DNA of 64,000 nt from Calothrix parasitica NIES-267 (GCF_002368095.1 NZ_AP018227.1:2522598-2586597); one strand, 5' to 3'. Shown: positions 1 through 9,354, numbered from the stretch's first letter. Translations and numbers: made by a program. Notes: a model not told the origin generated them from the sequence alone.

Positions 1-60
1 GGAGATGGGGAGATGGGGAGAGGGGGAGAGGGGGAGATGGGGAGATGGGGAGATGGGGAG
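1..60. repeat. GGGGAGAT-type short tandem repeat
   Basis: About seven imperfect copies of an 8-base unit (GGGGAGAT, with GGGGAGAG variants) run from the left edge of the window. The same unit recurs at 9421-9540 and, on the other strand, at 11476-11516 and 42597-42697. It is followed at 88-117 by a short ATTACCC heptamer run. Such short tandemly repeated repetitive sequences are typical of intergenic DNA in filamentous cyanobacteria. Confidence 0.9.
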
Positions 61-126
61 AGAAATTTAAATATTCGTTCACTCCTACCAATTAACCATT
101 ACCCATTACCCATTACCAAAATAATA

Positions 127-152
127 AAAGACGACCATTAATAGTCGTCTTT
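127..152 (-). terminator. Rho-independent terminator after the 290-601 gene
   Basis: AAAGACGAC and GTCGTCTTT form a 9-bp perfect stem with an 8-base loop. On the minus strand it is followed by TTTTATTATTTT, which fits an intrinsic terminator for the two-gene unit 2459-290. The stem is symmetrical, so it could also act on the plus strand. Confidence 0.65.
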
Positions 153-289
153 CGTATCATACATTTATTCAATTTGTGCTGTTTCATCACAATATTTATT
201 ATTTTACGCTATAATCCATGCATATGCATAAAATAGCTATTTTGTCAACTATTGTTATTCTGTTTTGATGTGAAAGATATTCAAAAATC

Positions 290-601
290 TTAAGCTACAG
301 AATTATTTTTAGCTGAATGCAGTTTTCTTGGGGCACTAATTGAGACTACCCTAGAATCAGTTTCTAAATTGTCCATTTCTTTTGGGGTGACGGTTGCTGT
401 AAGCAAATTATCTGAAATGTGACCTCTTAATTTCACACCTGCGGGTACATACCCAGCTTCTGCGACTTTGATAGTTACACTATAGATATCGTCGTCATGT
501 AGTTGCTGAGATTGTGCTATTTCAGCGCCATGTTCTTTCTTGTGACAGCCGTGTAGCAAACTTTTTTTAACACGGACAGGTTTACCCGCGATATAAAGCA
601 T
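290..601 (-). CDS. Small protein resembling the N-terminal domain of the adjacent subtilase
   Basis: A 103-residue protein without signal peptide or membrane segment. No named family is recognised. Residues about 38-94 resemble residues about 39-101 of the subtilase encoded 70 bp upstream on the same strand. Both have an alternating hydrophobic strand, then LLTATV versus MIVTARV, then a helix-like stretch and RVVSISA versus CVISLQA. The order, strand and short gap suggest one transcript with the protease, ending at the terminator near 127-152. Inference: a free-standing propeptide-like or inhibitor/chaperone domain acting on the protease, by analogy with I9-type inhibitors. The similarity was judged by eye only, and no biochemical role is established. 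Cys19 and the basic N-terminus have no assigned function. Confidence 0.6.
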   Translation of the reverse strand: MLYIAGKPVRVKKSLLHGCHKKEHGAEIAQSQQLHDDDIYSVTIKVAEAGYVPAGVKLRGHISDNLLTATVTPKEMDNLETDSRVVSISAPRKLHSAKNNSVA

Positions 602-671
602 AATTTACTATTCCTTATTCAAAGCGTTATTTTTTCGATTGAATGATATTATATTCTATCAACCAATATTA

Positions 672-2459
672 TCACATCGCTCTAATGACGGAAATAGCAG
701 TATTTATATCTATTGAACCATAACCATAACGCGCTCTCTGTAGTGGGTCTTCTGGGCGATTATTTTCAGAACTTTGGATTAAAATCTCGCGAATTTGGTT
801 AATATCCAATTTAATATTGCGAGCATTAGCTTCGCTTAACATTAAAGCTATTATTCCTGTAACAACAGGTGCGGACATACTGGTGCCGGATTTTCGGTAA
901 GATTTATTTCCAGTCAGTGAAGCTGCGGCCCAGATATTTTGTCCGGGAGCAATAAAATCGGGTTTCTTCCGTCCGTCACGAGTTGGGCCAGAACTAGAAA
1001 AATATGATATGGGTTGGTTCGGTTTTGTGGGGTCATAAGAACCAACCATAATAATATTGCGTCCGCAGCCAATAGAATTTACAGTATGAGTATTATCGTG
1101 AGGTGCGACAAAGCTAGTTTGAGAACCATCTTCACGTTCTATCCAAGCATGAAAATTACCGTTACTAACTTCAACTCCATGCAATCGTACAGTCCAAATT
1201 CCTCCCGGAAGTCGCGATTCCATAAAAATCCCAATCATATTATCGCCGTTGTTAGGGTCGCAAAAACGGTGAGATAAATAAATCACGGTGTTATCGTCTG
1301 AGTCTACAATTTCTCCATTTTCTCCCAATTGCAGACTTACTAGACTTCCACCGTCGGGAGGAATCAGTTCTAGCTGAAATTTATCTTGCTTATCGTACCA
1401 AATTTCCAACGCTTTGTACTGCCAATGTCCTCTGGGAATATCCCAATACAAATCCGTAAAACCATTTTTCGGAACCTTTCCCGAAGCATGAATTCCTTTG
1501 TAGTAAGAATTTCCCGCTGCAATAACTACCGCTCGATTTGGTTTATTGCTTACTAGAGCATCTATACTTTGCTCCACCAAAGCAGTACCATCATGGGGAC
1601 CACCATGTAACGCTAGACTAATATTGATTGCACAAGGACGGTTTTGAGCAATTTCAAAAATGAAATCTACCGCTTCCACAAGTTCGGTAGTATCTCCCAA
1701 GGACTTATCGACAGCATTTCCACCATCAGCTAAAACAGCTTCTACAGCACCGTTGGAAAAGTGAACAAATACGATATCAGCTTGAGGAGCGACACCCGGA
1801 TTTCCGGTACCGTTTCCATTCCCCGTAGCGATATCCATCACATGAGTACCGTGAGCGATTTTTCCGGGATAGTAACCCAAAGCTTTGTAGGGATTTTCAG
1901 CCTGTAAAGCTTGATTTATTTCTGCACTACGATAAACTTTCCCATAACCAAAAGGACTATCCGGTTCCGACGAACCATCTTGGTCCCATAAAGCCAATAT
2001 TCGAGTAGAACCATCCGAGTGACGAAAATTCTGATGAGCGAAATCGCAACCTACATCAATAATTCCTACAACTACATTGTTTCCTTGCTGTTCGGTCGTA
2101 GGTATATTTTGGGTAAGAGTTAATGATTCCGAGGAAATATCATCAACAGTTAACTGCAAACTTTGCGAAGCTTGTAAACTGATAACACAAGAAGAAGAAC
2201 GTACAGATTGCAAGCGCGATACGGGGACTCTAGCAGTAACAATCATATTCCCATCTACTGTAGTTCCAACCTCAGCACCTTCTCGTACTTCAGTCATCGA
2301 ATACCATGCTTCAACATCATTTACTTTCGCAATTACAGCGACTTCTCCCACCTCCGTTGAAGCTGTGGGTGGAGTAGACAGTCCTCTGCGACGACGTTGC
2401 ATTAGTCTTTGCAATCTCGGGTCAATATCTGCAAAAATATCCGTCCATTCAAATCGCAT
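672..2459 (-). CDS. Cytosolic S8 family serine peptidase (subtilase)
   Basis: A subtilisin-like endopeptidase of about 595 residues. Counting from the TTG codon one triplet upstream (2462), the catalytic triad is Asp136 (IIDVGCD), His204 (HGTH) and Ser528 (GTSMSAP), with oxyanion Asn318 (AAGN). The ATG at 2459 is preferred because GAAGG lies a suitable distance upstream. No signal peptide is visible, so it probably acts in the cytoplasm. Residues about 39-101 form a small domain before the catalytic core, and this domain also exists alone as the product of the next gene (290-601). An insertion of about 130 residues (about 325-460) separates the oxyanion Asn from the Ser region, as in several bacterial subtilases with an extra beta domain. 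The natural substrate is unknown. Confidence 0.9.
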   Translation of the reverse strand: MRFEWTDIFADIDPRLQRLMQRRRRGLSTPPTASTEVGEVAVIAKVNDVEAWYSMTEVREGAEVGTTVDGNMIVTARVPVSRLQSVRSSSCVISLQASQSLQLTVDDISSESLTLTQNIPTTEQQGNNVVVGIIDVGCDFAHQNFRHSDGSTRILALWDQDGSSEPDSPFGYGKVYRSAEINQALQAENPYKALGYYPGKIAHGTHVMDIATGNGNGTGNPGVAPQADIVFVHFSNGAVEAVLADGGNAVDKSLGDTTELVEAVDFIFEIAQNRPCAINISLALHGGPHDGTALVEQSIDALVSNKPNRAVVIAAGNSYYKGIHASGKVPKNGFTDLYWDIPRGHWQYKALEIWYDKQDKFQLELIPPDGGSLVSLQLGENGEIVDSDDNTVIYLSHRFCDPNNGDNMIGIFMESRLPGGIWTVRLHGVEVSNGNFHAWIEREDGSQTSFVAPHDNTHTVNSIGCGRNIIMVGSYDPTKPNQPISYFSSSGPTRDGRKKPDFIAPGQNIWAAASLTGNKSYRKSGTSMSAPVVTGIIALMLSEANARNIKLDINQIREILIQSSENNRPEDPLQRARYGYGSIDINTAISVIRAM

Positions 2460-2747
2460 CAATCACCTTCTTTGCCGTTACGAACTATATCAAGCTTAAC
2501 TATTTATCATGTATCTATCTTATAATTACGATTTTTGGTTGATTTTTTATTCGTTGAAATCAAAACTATTTACAATTTCTCAAATCAAAAAGCCGTAATA
2601 ACCCTGATAGATATTTATTATACAGTAGCTCAAATTACACTATTTTTTATCTGAATAGAGAATATAAAAAATCTTGTTTGAATATTTACCTAACGGTTGT
2701 CGTATTGTCAGAAAACCCCGCTAACCTACTGACTTGGCTAAATAATT

Positions 2748-4022
2748 ATGATTACTAGTTTTATTACAGGATTAATCACAATATTTTGGTTTTACACAGT
2801 ATTAATTTTTCGCTTTTTTATTTTCATTTCAATTCCAATTTTTTATCCTGCATACATAAAAATAAAAGCGATGGTTTGGGAACCAATCTTAATTCCTCTT
2901 ATTTTCCCACTTCTAGCTAACATAAAATGGGTGGAGCGAGCTAAAATAATTTTTAGTATAGGAGGAAGTGAATTCCAATTCGATAATCAGGTTTCTATAA
3001 GCGGAAATACAGCCGTTATAGCAGTTGAGGAGAAATCAGCACCTGAAAGCAAATTCTTTCGACCTATTATCTATATTTACATCCGTAAAGAAAACAGTTG
3101 GGAACTGCAAACCAAACTATTTGTTGCCGGAACTCAAGTTGCTATTAATGGTAATACTATTATGGTCGGGCAAAGGTTTTGTGTAAACGAACACCAGCGA
3201 TATTTTCCAATTCAAATTTTTACCTGTTCCGATGATACTTGGTCTTTACAGACCCAGTTAACATTACCCCAGCCTGCAAAATTCAATTTAAGCATTAAAG
3301 CTATAGCACTTAAAGCAGATACAGCAGTATTTTTGACTCACGGGAAAGTTTACGTATTCCGAAATCAACCCGATACAAATAATTGGAACCAAGAAGCTGA
3401 ATTTAATGCATATGGTAGAACCGTAGCGATTGATGGTAATACGATTATTGTAGGGGGAGGTAAATCAGCCTATGTATTTGTACGGAATTCGGCTACAAAT
3501 AATTGGTCGCAGCAAGCAGAACTTTCTCCTATGGCTGAAGATGATAAATCCCCAAATAATGTAGGCATCTTTGGTAATACAGTAGTAGTAGGAAGACCGG
3601 GAATAAGAAATGATAGAGGTGCAGTTGACTTATACGAACGCGATAGTGAAACTGGTGAATGGTTTCAACAGAATCGGTTTTTTCCAAGTGAGGTACCTTG
3701 GAACATTGCTTATGGTTTTGGAGGAAGTGTAGCAATTGATAATAATACTATTGTTATTGGCGCATCAAGAAAACATCTTATCTGCTCCGACTGGGTTCAG
3801 TTAACAAAAAGTGAAACATCAGCTTATATCATTGAACGCAATAGTCAGACTGGTAAATGGTCGCAGCCAGTTAAACTTTTACCTAAAGACCACAAGCAAG
3901 TAGCCCGTGGTTATGCTAGAGAAGTGCGTATATCAGGAAACCGAATAATTGTTACTGCTCCTGCACTGAGTAGCAATTTTGGTACCGACAACATTTATAT
4001 ATTTGAACTTGTTGATTCCTAA
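2748..4022 (+). CDS. Membrane-anchored FG-GAP-like repeat protein
   Basis: A 424-residue protein. The first 60 residues are strongly hydrophobic, with two likely membrane segments and no clear cleavage site. The rest is built from blades of the form V-A-I-x-G-N-T-I/V-V-V-G, seen at SISGNTAVIAV, AINGNTIMVG, AIDGNTIIVGG, IFGNTVVVG, AIDNNTIVIGA and RISGNRIIVTA. Each is followed by a stretch such as YVFVRNSATNNWSQQ. This is the pattern of FG-GAP-like beta-propeller repeats found in bacterial surface proteins. Function unknown; adhesion or ligand binding outside the membrane is only an inference. No operon partner is evident, and a 68-bp dispersed repeat begins 50 bp after the stop. Confidence 0.75.
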   Translation: MITSFITGLITIFWFYTVLIFRFFIFISIPIFYPAYIKIKAMVWEPILIPLIFPLLANIKWVERAKIIFSIGGSEFQFDNQVSISGNTAVIAVEEKSAPESKFFRPIIYIYIRKENSWELQTKLFVAGTQVAINGNTIMVGQRFCVNEHQRYFPIQIFTCSDDTWSLQTQLTLPQPAKFNLSIKAIALKADTAVFLTHGKVYVFRNQPDTNNWNQEAEFNAYGRTVAIDGNTIIVGGGKSAYVFVRNSATNNWSQQAELSPMAEDDKSPNNVGIFGNTVVVGRPGIRNDRGAVDLYERDSETGEWFQQNRFFPSEVPWNIAYGFGGSVAIDNNTIVIGASRKHLICSDWVQLTKSETSAYIIERNSQTGKWSQPVKLLPKDHKQVARGYAREVRISGNRIIVTAPALSSNFGTDNIYIFELVDS

Positions 4023-4446
4023 TCGCATCAATTTTAAAACTGATAACTTGCAACATTTTCAAGAAGCTTTAAGAAACCCGGTTTCTAATAGTAAAAACAT
4101 CAATATCTTGTTGTGAAGTCGCAAAGAAACCGGGTTTCTGACACTGTTGCAAGAACTAAGTTAAATCTTCTAACTTACACATTTTGAAACCCTTTACTAA
4201 TAAAGATTTGAATTACACATTCTTATGCAGAAGTTAGGAATTAAACCCTACTTCACCTTAACCCTCTTTAATCACTTTCGCCGTATAAAAACCAAAATCC
4301 TTATATAGGGTTTTACGAGTTTAAATGTAGGTTGGGTTGAACAAAGTGAAACCCAACAATGAAAAGGATTAATGTATCCATCTAGACTTGACATCATAAA
4401 AGCCATAGATATATCAGAATTAGGTATATTGAGCATTTAGAAAAGC
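4023..4446. other. Intergenic region before the alkaline phosphatase gene
   Basis: It holds the dispersed element at 4072-4139 and a second small inverted repeat, GTTGGGTT (4331-4338) with AACCCAAC (4349-4356), a pattern common between cyanobacterial genes. Around 4241-4280 there is a run of TTAA-containing and pyrimidine-rich 8-mers (TTAAACCC, CTTAACCC, TTTAATCA). It loosely recalls a PhoB-type Pho box, but the spacing is 10 rather than 11 bases, so this is weak. No extra gene is seen. Confidence 0.4.
4072..4139. repeat. 68-bp dispersed element with AGAAACCCGGTTTCT ends (copy 1)
   Basis: AGAAACCCGGTTTCT at 4072-4086 and its reverse complement at 4125-4139 bracket an AT-rich core of 38 bases containing ATATCTTGTTGTGAA. 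Related elements lie at 13161-13227, 32265-32332, 37655-37722 and 45165-45232. All lie just downstream of a gene. Confidence 0.85.
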
Positions 4447-5793
4447 ATGTTGCAAATTCACAGAAAGATAATTGGTTTAACAGCTTTAGTAGGCTTAACT
4501 TTAATTGGATGCGATAATTCAACATCCAATCAACCTACCGCGAATTCAAGCGACCAAGGAAACGTAATATTTATCCATCCAGACGGTACAAGTCCATCGC
4601 ATTGGGGTGCAGCACGAATGCTAAATTATGGCCCAGATAGTGATTTGAATTGGGATAAAATGTCCAACTCAGGTATCTATCGAGGACATTTGAAAAACCA
4701 ACTTACAGGTACTTCCAATGCAGGTGCTGTAATTCATGCTACGGGAGTCAAAGTTAATAACGATTCTTTTGGCTTGGATGAAAACGGAAAACCGATAATT
4801 GCAGCTTCCGGTAAACCACAAACTATTATGCAAGAAGCTGTAGCAGCTGGTAAAGCCACAGCAATTATCAATTCTGGTATCATACCCGAACCCGGAACAG
4901 GTGCATTTGTTGCTAAAACCAAGACTCGTCGGAACTTTGAAGAAATCACCAAACAAATAGTAGAGTCTGGTGTCGATGTAATCTTAGGTGGTGGTGAAAT
5001 ATACTATCTACCCGAAGGTACCCCTGGGAAGTTTGCTAAAGCTGACGAAAGCAAGCGACAAGATAACATCAATCTCATTGAATTAGCGAAGGAAAAGGGT
5101 TACAAGGTCATTTATAGCCGTGACGAACTTTTAAATTTACCCCCAGACACTAAAAAAGTATTAGGAATATTCGCAGCAACGGACACTTACAACGACCAAA
5201 CAGAAGAATATTTAAAAGAGAAAAACTTGCCACTATATGCTTCCGATGCTCCTACAGTCTCTCAAATGCTACAAGCAACTTTAAAAATAGTATCTAAAAA
5301 TAAAGAGGGATTTTTTATAGTCTTAGAAGAAGAAGGAAGCGATAATTTTTGCAACTTCAACAACGCTAAGGGCTGTATAGAAGCAGTCAAACGGGCTGAT
5401 GATGCAGTTGGTGTAGCGTTAGAATTTATCGATAAAGATCCTAACACATTATTGATTACTGCTGCCGATAGCGATGCTGGGGGATTAGAAGTAATTGGGA
5501 CTACCACAGAAAAGTTTCCCTTAGATCAACCTTTACCAGAAAAAGGAAGAAATGGCGCACCCTGGGATGGTAAAGATGGAACCGCGACACTACCTTTTGT
5601 GTCCGGCCCAGATAAACAAGGAAACAATTATCCCTTTGCAATCGCTTGGGGAGGTTCCGATGATTTTACTGGTTCAATAATCGCTAAATCACACGGATTA
5701 AATGCAGATAGATTACCCAGTAACGTAGATAATACAGACATTTACCGTTTGATGTACTCAACATTATTTGGCACAGAAATACCAAAACTCTAG
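4447..5793 (+). CDS. Alkaline phosphatase family lipoprotein
   Basis: A 448-residue protein that starts with a lipoprotein signal (LTLIGC, lipidated Cys22), so it should be membrane anchored outside the cytoplasm. It belongs to the PhoA-type alkaline phosphatase superfamily. HPDGTS (Asp46) is the first metal motif, TGTSNAGA (Ser90 or the adjacent Thr) is the likely nucleophile region, and the later metal segments are EEEGSDNF (about 295-301) and ITAADSDAGG (about 337-346). A late His lies in KSHG near residue 418. The length is normal for the family. In the positions that are usually His in DxxxH and ADH motifs, this protein appears to have Asn and Ser, so it may be a divergent subgroup with altered metal ligands. 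Expected role: phosphate release from phosphomonoesters. Phosphate control is plausible but not shown. Confidence 0.8.
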   Translation: MLQIHRKIIGLTALVGLTLIGCDNSTSNQPTANSSDQGNVIFIHPDGTSPSHWGAARMLNYGPDSDLNWDKMSNSGIYRGHLKNQLTGTSNAGAVIHATGVKVNNDSFGLDENGKPIIAASGKPQTIMQEAVAAGKATAIINSGIIPEPGTGAFVAKTKTRRNFEEITKQIVESGVDVILGGGEIYYLPEGTPGKFAKADESKRQDNINLIELAKEKGYKVIYSRDELLNLPPDTKKVLGIFAATDTYNDQTEEYLKEKNLPLYASDAPTVSQMLQATLKIVSKNKEGFFIVLEEEGSDNFCNFNNAKGCIEAVKRADDAVGVALEFIDKDPNTLLITAADSDAGGLEVIGTTTEKFPLDQPLPEKGRNGAPWDGKDGTATLPFVSGPDKQGNNYPFAIAWGGSDDFTGSIIAKSHGLNADRLPSNVDNTDIYRLMYSTLFGTEIPKL

Positions 5794-6002
5794 GGAATTA
5801 AAAGTTAGGGATTAATCAGTTTCGACTGTTGAATGGTTATTTTTCCTATTCTCTATTACCCTCAATCTGATTAATGGTGGACAGAGTGAAAATAGTCCAC
5901 CATTGAATCTTTGTAGAAATTCACAATTAGAGCCGAGTTATTTGAAGAAAAGCACACTATCAGAGGTTAGAAAAATATCGTTCGAGCCAGATAAACACTA
6001 AT

Positions 6003-6311
6003 TCAACGACCTTTATTCATCTTCGTGTAAGTCTTGTTTGTTCCTACAAGACTACCAATCATATAACCACCCAATCCCCATAGAATTGGCATTATCCAAG
6101 ACTCATCTGAATTTGTTCTACCGCCAGAATTAGGTGCATTTTCCTCTCTTGTCTCAGCCCTATCTTCAATAATTGGTTCATCATTGAAAGACTGTGCTAT
6201 CAATTGCTCTGATAAATCATTATCGACAGCACTTACTGGCTTCACAGCTACAGTAGAAAATACAGCTAAGCAAGCAGTTGCAAGTATTAATTTGTTAGTC
6301 ATCCTCATCAT
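6003..6311 (-). CDS. Small secreted or membrane protein of unknown function
   Basis: About 102 residues if started at the ATG at 6311, which follows AAAGG by about 10 bases; a longer reading from 6383 adds 24 residues with no clear signal. The N-terminus is a signal peptide (KLILATACLAVFSTVAVKP) with likely cleavage after VSA. An acidic, Asn/Glu-rich linker follows (about residues 35-70), then one hydrophobic segment (IMPILWGLGGYMIGSLVG) and a basic tail. This resembles small cyanobacterial proteins of the WGxxG type with a C-terminal anchor. Function unknown. No operon partner. Confidence 0.65.
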   Translation of the reverse strand: MMRMTNKLILATACLAVFSTVAVKPVSAVDNDLSEQLIAQSFNDEPIIEDRAETREENAPNSGGRTNSDESWIMPILWGLGGYMIGSLVGTNKTYTKMNKGR

Positions 6312-7112
6312 AAATCCATAACCTTTTTGATTTGAATAGATACTTAGACATACGAGGATAATTCCCCACTCTGACCCAGACATTAATTGAGAGAGGAATA
6401 GTCTTTATATACCTAAATTTTGGCTAGGAATAGCAGTTAGCTTCTATTAATTTACTAGTTTTTACGGTGATAAATCAATGAGTTTATGCTACAATTGAAA
6501 ATTTGTCTTCAGAAGTAACTTTGCTATTAGTGTTAATTATCATACAGCATTAGTAGCGCTTAACCTCATTAATTAGTTTTCTTAATTTATTTACTCAGAG
6601 TTTAATAATGGCTTATTTATTTAGATATTCAGAGAAAAAGTGAGGTTCGTCTGCATCGACTGTGGAAATGTTGTAAGACAGATGCTTCAAGAAATACTGA
6701 GCCAGTTGAATAATTGTCACATTCATAAATAGTATTTTTCACCCTGTATATCGTGTATCAATCAACCAGAAATTAGAATATTGATATCCTTAATTGTCTT
6801 CAGCCTTATATCTAAGAATTCCGAAGTGTATTTATGACGAATTAAAGAAATTAGACAAGCAAAATTCTTGTTCAAGCTAATAAATATAATTCTTTTCACA
6901 GTGGATGACAGATGCTAGATAAGGTATGTTCCCTTGTGAAAGAAAAAAAAATTGGCATTGCGAAATACAGATATGAATTTCTAAAGATATCTAAGAGCAG
7001 TCCCCTAAATCCCCCTTACATTGGGGGACTTTAAAATATATTTTTCCCCCCAGAATTGGCGGCTGGGGGGCTTTCTAAAGGTATCGATGTCTAAAGTACT
7101 ACGCTACAGGTT
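6312..7112. other. 800-bp intergenic region with one hairpin element
   Basis: No convincing gene in either strand. The only clear structure is the C/G-rich double hairpin at 6992-7071. The rest is AT-rich, with no tRNA-like or riboswitch-like fold that I can recognise. Confidence 0.5.
6978..7085. mobile_element. MITE-like double hairpin with direct-repeat flanks
   Basis: Two G/C hairpins (CCCCTAAATCCCCC...GGGGGA and CCCCCC...GGGGGG) occupy 7002-7070. They are bracketed by near-identical direct repeats TTTCTAAAGATATC (6978-6991) and TTTCTAAAGGTATC (7072-7085), which look like a target duplication. It may also act as the terminator of ispH, which ends at 7113 on the minus strand. The C/G motif is a widespread cyanobacterial intergenic repeat; the mobility claim is inference. 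Confidence 0.5.
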
Positions 7113-8321
7113 TTAAATAATTGCTGCTGCTTGCTTCAACTCAAAAATCTTGTTGATTACATCTTCAACCACTTTATCCGGTGTAGAAGCACCAGAGGTA
7201 ATTCCGACAATAATATTCCCATCTGGGAGCCATTTATCAGATATTTCGATATTGCCATTTAACTGACGATGTTCGATGCGATTTTCTGATAAAATTCTTT
7301 CAACGCTATCAACATGGTAGGAAGGTATTTTTCTTTCCTCTGAAATTTCCTGTAAGTGAGCAGTGTTTGATGAATTGAAACCACCAATCACCACCATAAA
7401 ATCAAGTTTTTCTTCCACCAACTCCAACATTGCATCTTGTCTTTCTTGAGTAGCGTCACAAATGGTATTAAAGCTTTGGAAATGCTGATTCAATTCAGTC
7501 GGGTCATATTTTTTCATCATAGTCCGCTCAAATAGTTTACCAATATGTTCGGTTTCTCCTTTGAGCATCGTAGTTTGATTTGCAATCCCAACTTTTTCTA
7601 AATCGGTATCGGGATTAAATCCTTCCGAACAAGCTTTACTAAATTTAGTTATAAATTCTTCTTTACTACCACCATTGAGAATATAATCCGCAACATATTC
7701 CGCTTCTTGTAAATTAAGAACAATCAGGTATTTACCAGCAAACGAACTAGTTGCAACAGTTTCTTCATGTTTATACTTCCCATGAATGATAGAAGTACAG
7801 TCAACTTTTTTATGTTTTTCAACCGTATTCCAAACCTTAGAAACCCAAGGACAAGTTGTATCGACAATTTTACAGCCTTTATCCGAGAGCAGCTGCATTT
7901 CTTGAACGCTTGCCCCGAAAGCAGGTAAAATTACGACATCTCCAGAATCAACCACAGAAAAGTCTTTTTGGCCAGCTTCCATAGAAATAAACCCAACCTG
8001 CATTTCTTGCAAACGCTGATTTACGGATGGATTGTGAATAATTTCATTCGTAATCCAAATTTTTTCTGAGGGGAAATGCTTGCGGGTTTCATAAGCCATT
8101 GCTACAGCACGTTCAACACCCCAACAAAACCCAAAAGCTTCTGCCAAACGAATAGTAACATCGCCCCTGTTTAAAGTATAATTATTATCTCGAATCTTTT
8201 GAATTAAACCACTTTGATATTCCGAATGTAGCTGAGTAGCTATCTCTTCTTTATGTCCAAATCCCCGACGATGGTAATTTTCGGAATGTTGTAATGCACG
8301 CTTAAAAGCTTTTGTATCCAT
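7113..8321 (-). CDS. ispH: 4-hydroxy-3-methylbut-2-enyl diphosphate reductase
   Basis: A 402-residue protein, the usual length for the long cyanobacterial/plant form (E. coli IspH is about 316). It catalyses the last step of the MEP isoprenoid pathway, reducing HMBPP to isopentenyl and dimethylallyl diphosphate with a 4Fe-4S cluster. The three cluster cysteines are visible: Cys66 in [11 protein letters not shown], Cys157 in [10 protein letters not shown] and Cys288 in [10 protein letters not shown]. The substrate-binding segment [10 protein letters not shown] (about 318-327) is also present. In oxygenic phototrophs the electrons come from ferredoxin. It feeds carotenoid, chlorophyll phytyl and quinone synthesis. 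Monocistronic on the minus strand by spacing; the hairpin element at 6978-7085 follows it. Confidence 0.95.
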   Translation of the reverse strand: MDTKAFKRALQHSENYHRRGFGHKEEIATQLHSEYQSGLIQKIRDNNYTLNRGDVTIRLAEAFGFCWGVERAVAMAYETRKHFPSEKIWITNEIIHNPSVNQRLQEMQVGFISMEAGQKDFSVVDSGDVVILPAFGASVQEMQLLSDKGCKIVDTTCPWVSKVWNTVEKHKKVDCTSIIHGKYKHEETVATSSFAGKYLIVLNLQEAEYVADYILNGGSKEEFITKFSKACSEGFNPDTDLEKVGIANQTTMLKGETEHIGKLFERTMMKKYDPTELNQHFQSFNTICDATQERQDAMLELVEEKLDFMVVIGGFNSSNTAHLQEISEERKIPSYHVDSVERILSENRIEHRQLNGNIEISDKWLPDGNIIVGITSGASTPDKVVEDVINKIFELKQAAAII

Positions 8322-8332
8322 AATAAATCAAT

Positions 8333-8540
8333 TATCAATTATCAGTTAGCAGTTATCAGTTATCAGTTATCAGTTATCAGTTATCAGTTAGCAGTTATCA
8401 GTTAGCAGTTAGCAGTTAGCAGTTGTTCGCAGGTCGGGTGTGGATCGTCAGTTATCAGTTGTTCATCGGTCAGGTGTGGATCGTCAGTTATCATCTGTTG
8501 ACTGTTGACTGTTGACTGTTAACTGTTAACTGATAACTGT
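8333..8540. repeat. Heptamer repeats (AGTTATC / GTTGACT) reaching into the SGNH gene
   Basis: About ten copies of a 7-base unit (CAGTTAT/CAGTTAG) run from 8341 to 8421. They are followed by two copies of a longer unit containing GGTGTGGATCGTCAGTTATC (8437-8457, 8473-8493) and then CTGTTGA/CTGTTAA heptamers to about 8540. The last part lies inside the 3' end of the neighbouring SGNH hydrolase gene. Confidence 0.85.
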
Positions 8541-9354
8541 TCGCTGTTAACTGTAAAGCAGAACTCCATACTAAATAACCGTTTGGATTAAGGTGTAATC
8601 CATCAGTAGTAAATTTTGAACGGAGACTTCCTTGTTTATTGGCAAATAAAGGATATAGGTTTAAGTATTTTACGTCTTCTTTTGCTGCTATGGTTCGCAA
8701 CTGTTGATTTAAGTTGCGAATGCGACTATTCGGTATTGCTAGGAGCTTTTCTTTTCCTTCCCAAGTTGCTTGTTCTCCTTGATGGGGCAAAATTGACTGT
8801 ACTACTATTTTTGCTTTGGGATGCTGTTCGCGTAAATAATTTAATATCTGCCGTTGATTTTCTAAAATTGTTTCATCATTAACACCTGCAATTAAATCAT
8901 TAATGCCTATCATCACAAAAATGCTTTCCGGTGTTGTTTTATCAAATAAATTTAATCTTTTCAATAAACCAGCAGTTTTTTCTCCAGAGATTCCTTGATT
9001 CAACCAGGTTTTATTATTTGGTAATAACTCCGAGGGGAACCATAAACTCAGAGAATCTCCAGCCATGATAGTTAAATTTCGGGGTTTATTCTCTGCTACA
9101 ACTTCAGCCTCCTGTTTGAGAATATTCACCCATTTTTGATAGTCGAGTTTATGACGTTTACCCAGTTGAGGGGTAGCGACCTGTTGAGCTTGAGTAGTAG
9201 TAATCGGTTCGGGACTAGGAGAAACCGCATTACCGAAAAAAGCGGCAAAATTCTGCTGTTTTCCAATCAGCAAAATTACCGCAAGTAGAAGTATGAGGTT
9301 ACTCAACAAAGAGAAAAATGCCCAAGCAGGAAAAGTTTTAGCTGAACTAGACAC
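8491..9354 (-). CDS. SGNH/GDSL-type hydrolase with N-terminal membrane anchor
   Basis: A 287-residue protein. Residues 12-31 form one membrane segment, so the enzyme is probably anchored with its catalytic part outside. The four SGNH blocks are all present: Ser101 (AGDSLSLW), Gly121 (NQGISG), Asn152 (GIND) and Asp251/His254 (DGLHLNPNGY). The family hydrolyses esters such as lysophospholipids, acylated sugars or acetylated glycans; the substrate here is not known. Oddity: after about residue 268 the protein ends in LTANSYQLTVNSQQSTVNR, which is encoded by the heptamer repeat that fills the gap to ispH. The tail therefore seems to be repeat-derived, with the ancestral stop lost. No operon partner. 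Confidence 0.85.
   Translation of the reverse strand: MSSSAKTFPAWAFFSLLSNLILLLAVILLIGKQQNFAAFFGNAVSPSPEPITTTQAQQVATPQLGKRHKLDYQKWVNILKQEAEVVAENKPRNLTIMAGDSLSLWFPSELLPNNKTWLNQGISGEKTAGLLKRLNLFDKTTPESIFVMIGINDLIAGVNDETILENQRQILNYLREQHPKAKIVVQSILPHQGEQATWEGKEKLLAIPNSRIRNLNQQLRTIAAKEDVKYLNLYPLFANKQGSLRSKFTTDGLHLNPNGYLVWSSALQLTANSYQLTVNSQQSTVNR

Noticed and set aside
4240-4280. Pho box upstream of the alkaline phosphatase
   Set aside because: The TTAA-type 8-mers are spaced by 10 rather than 11 bases and lie about 170 bases upstream; listed only as a weak note.
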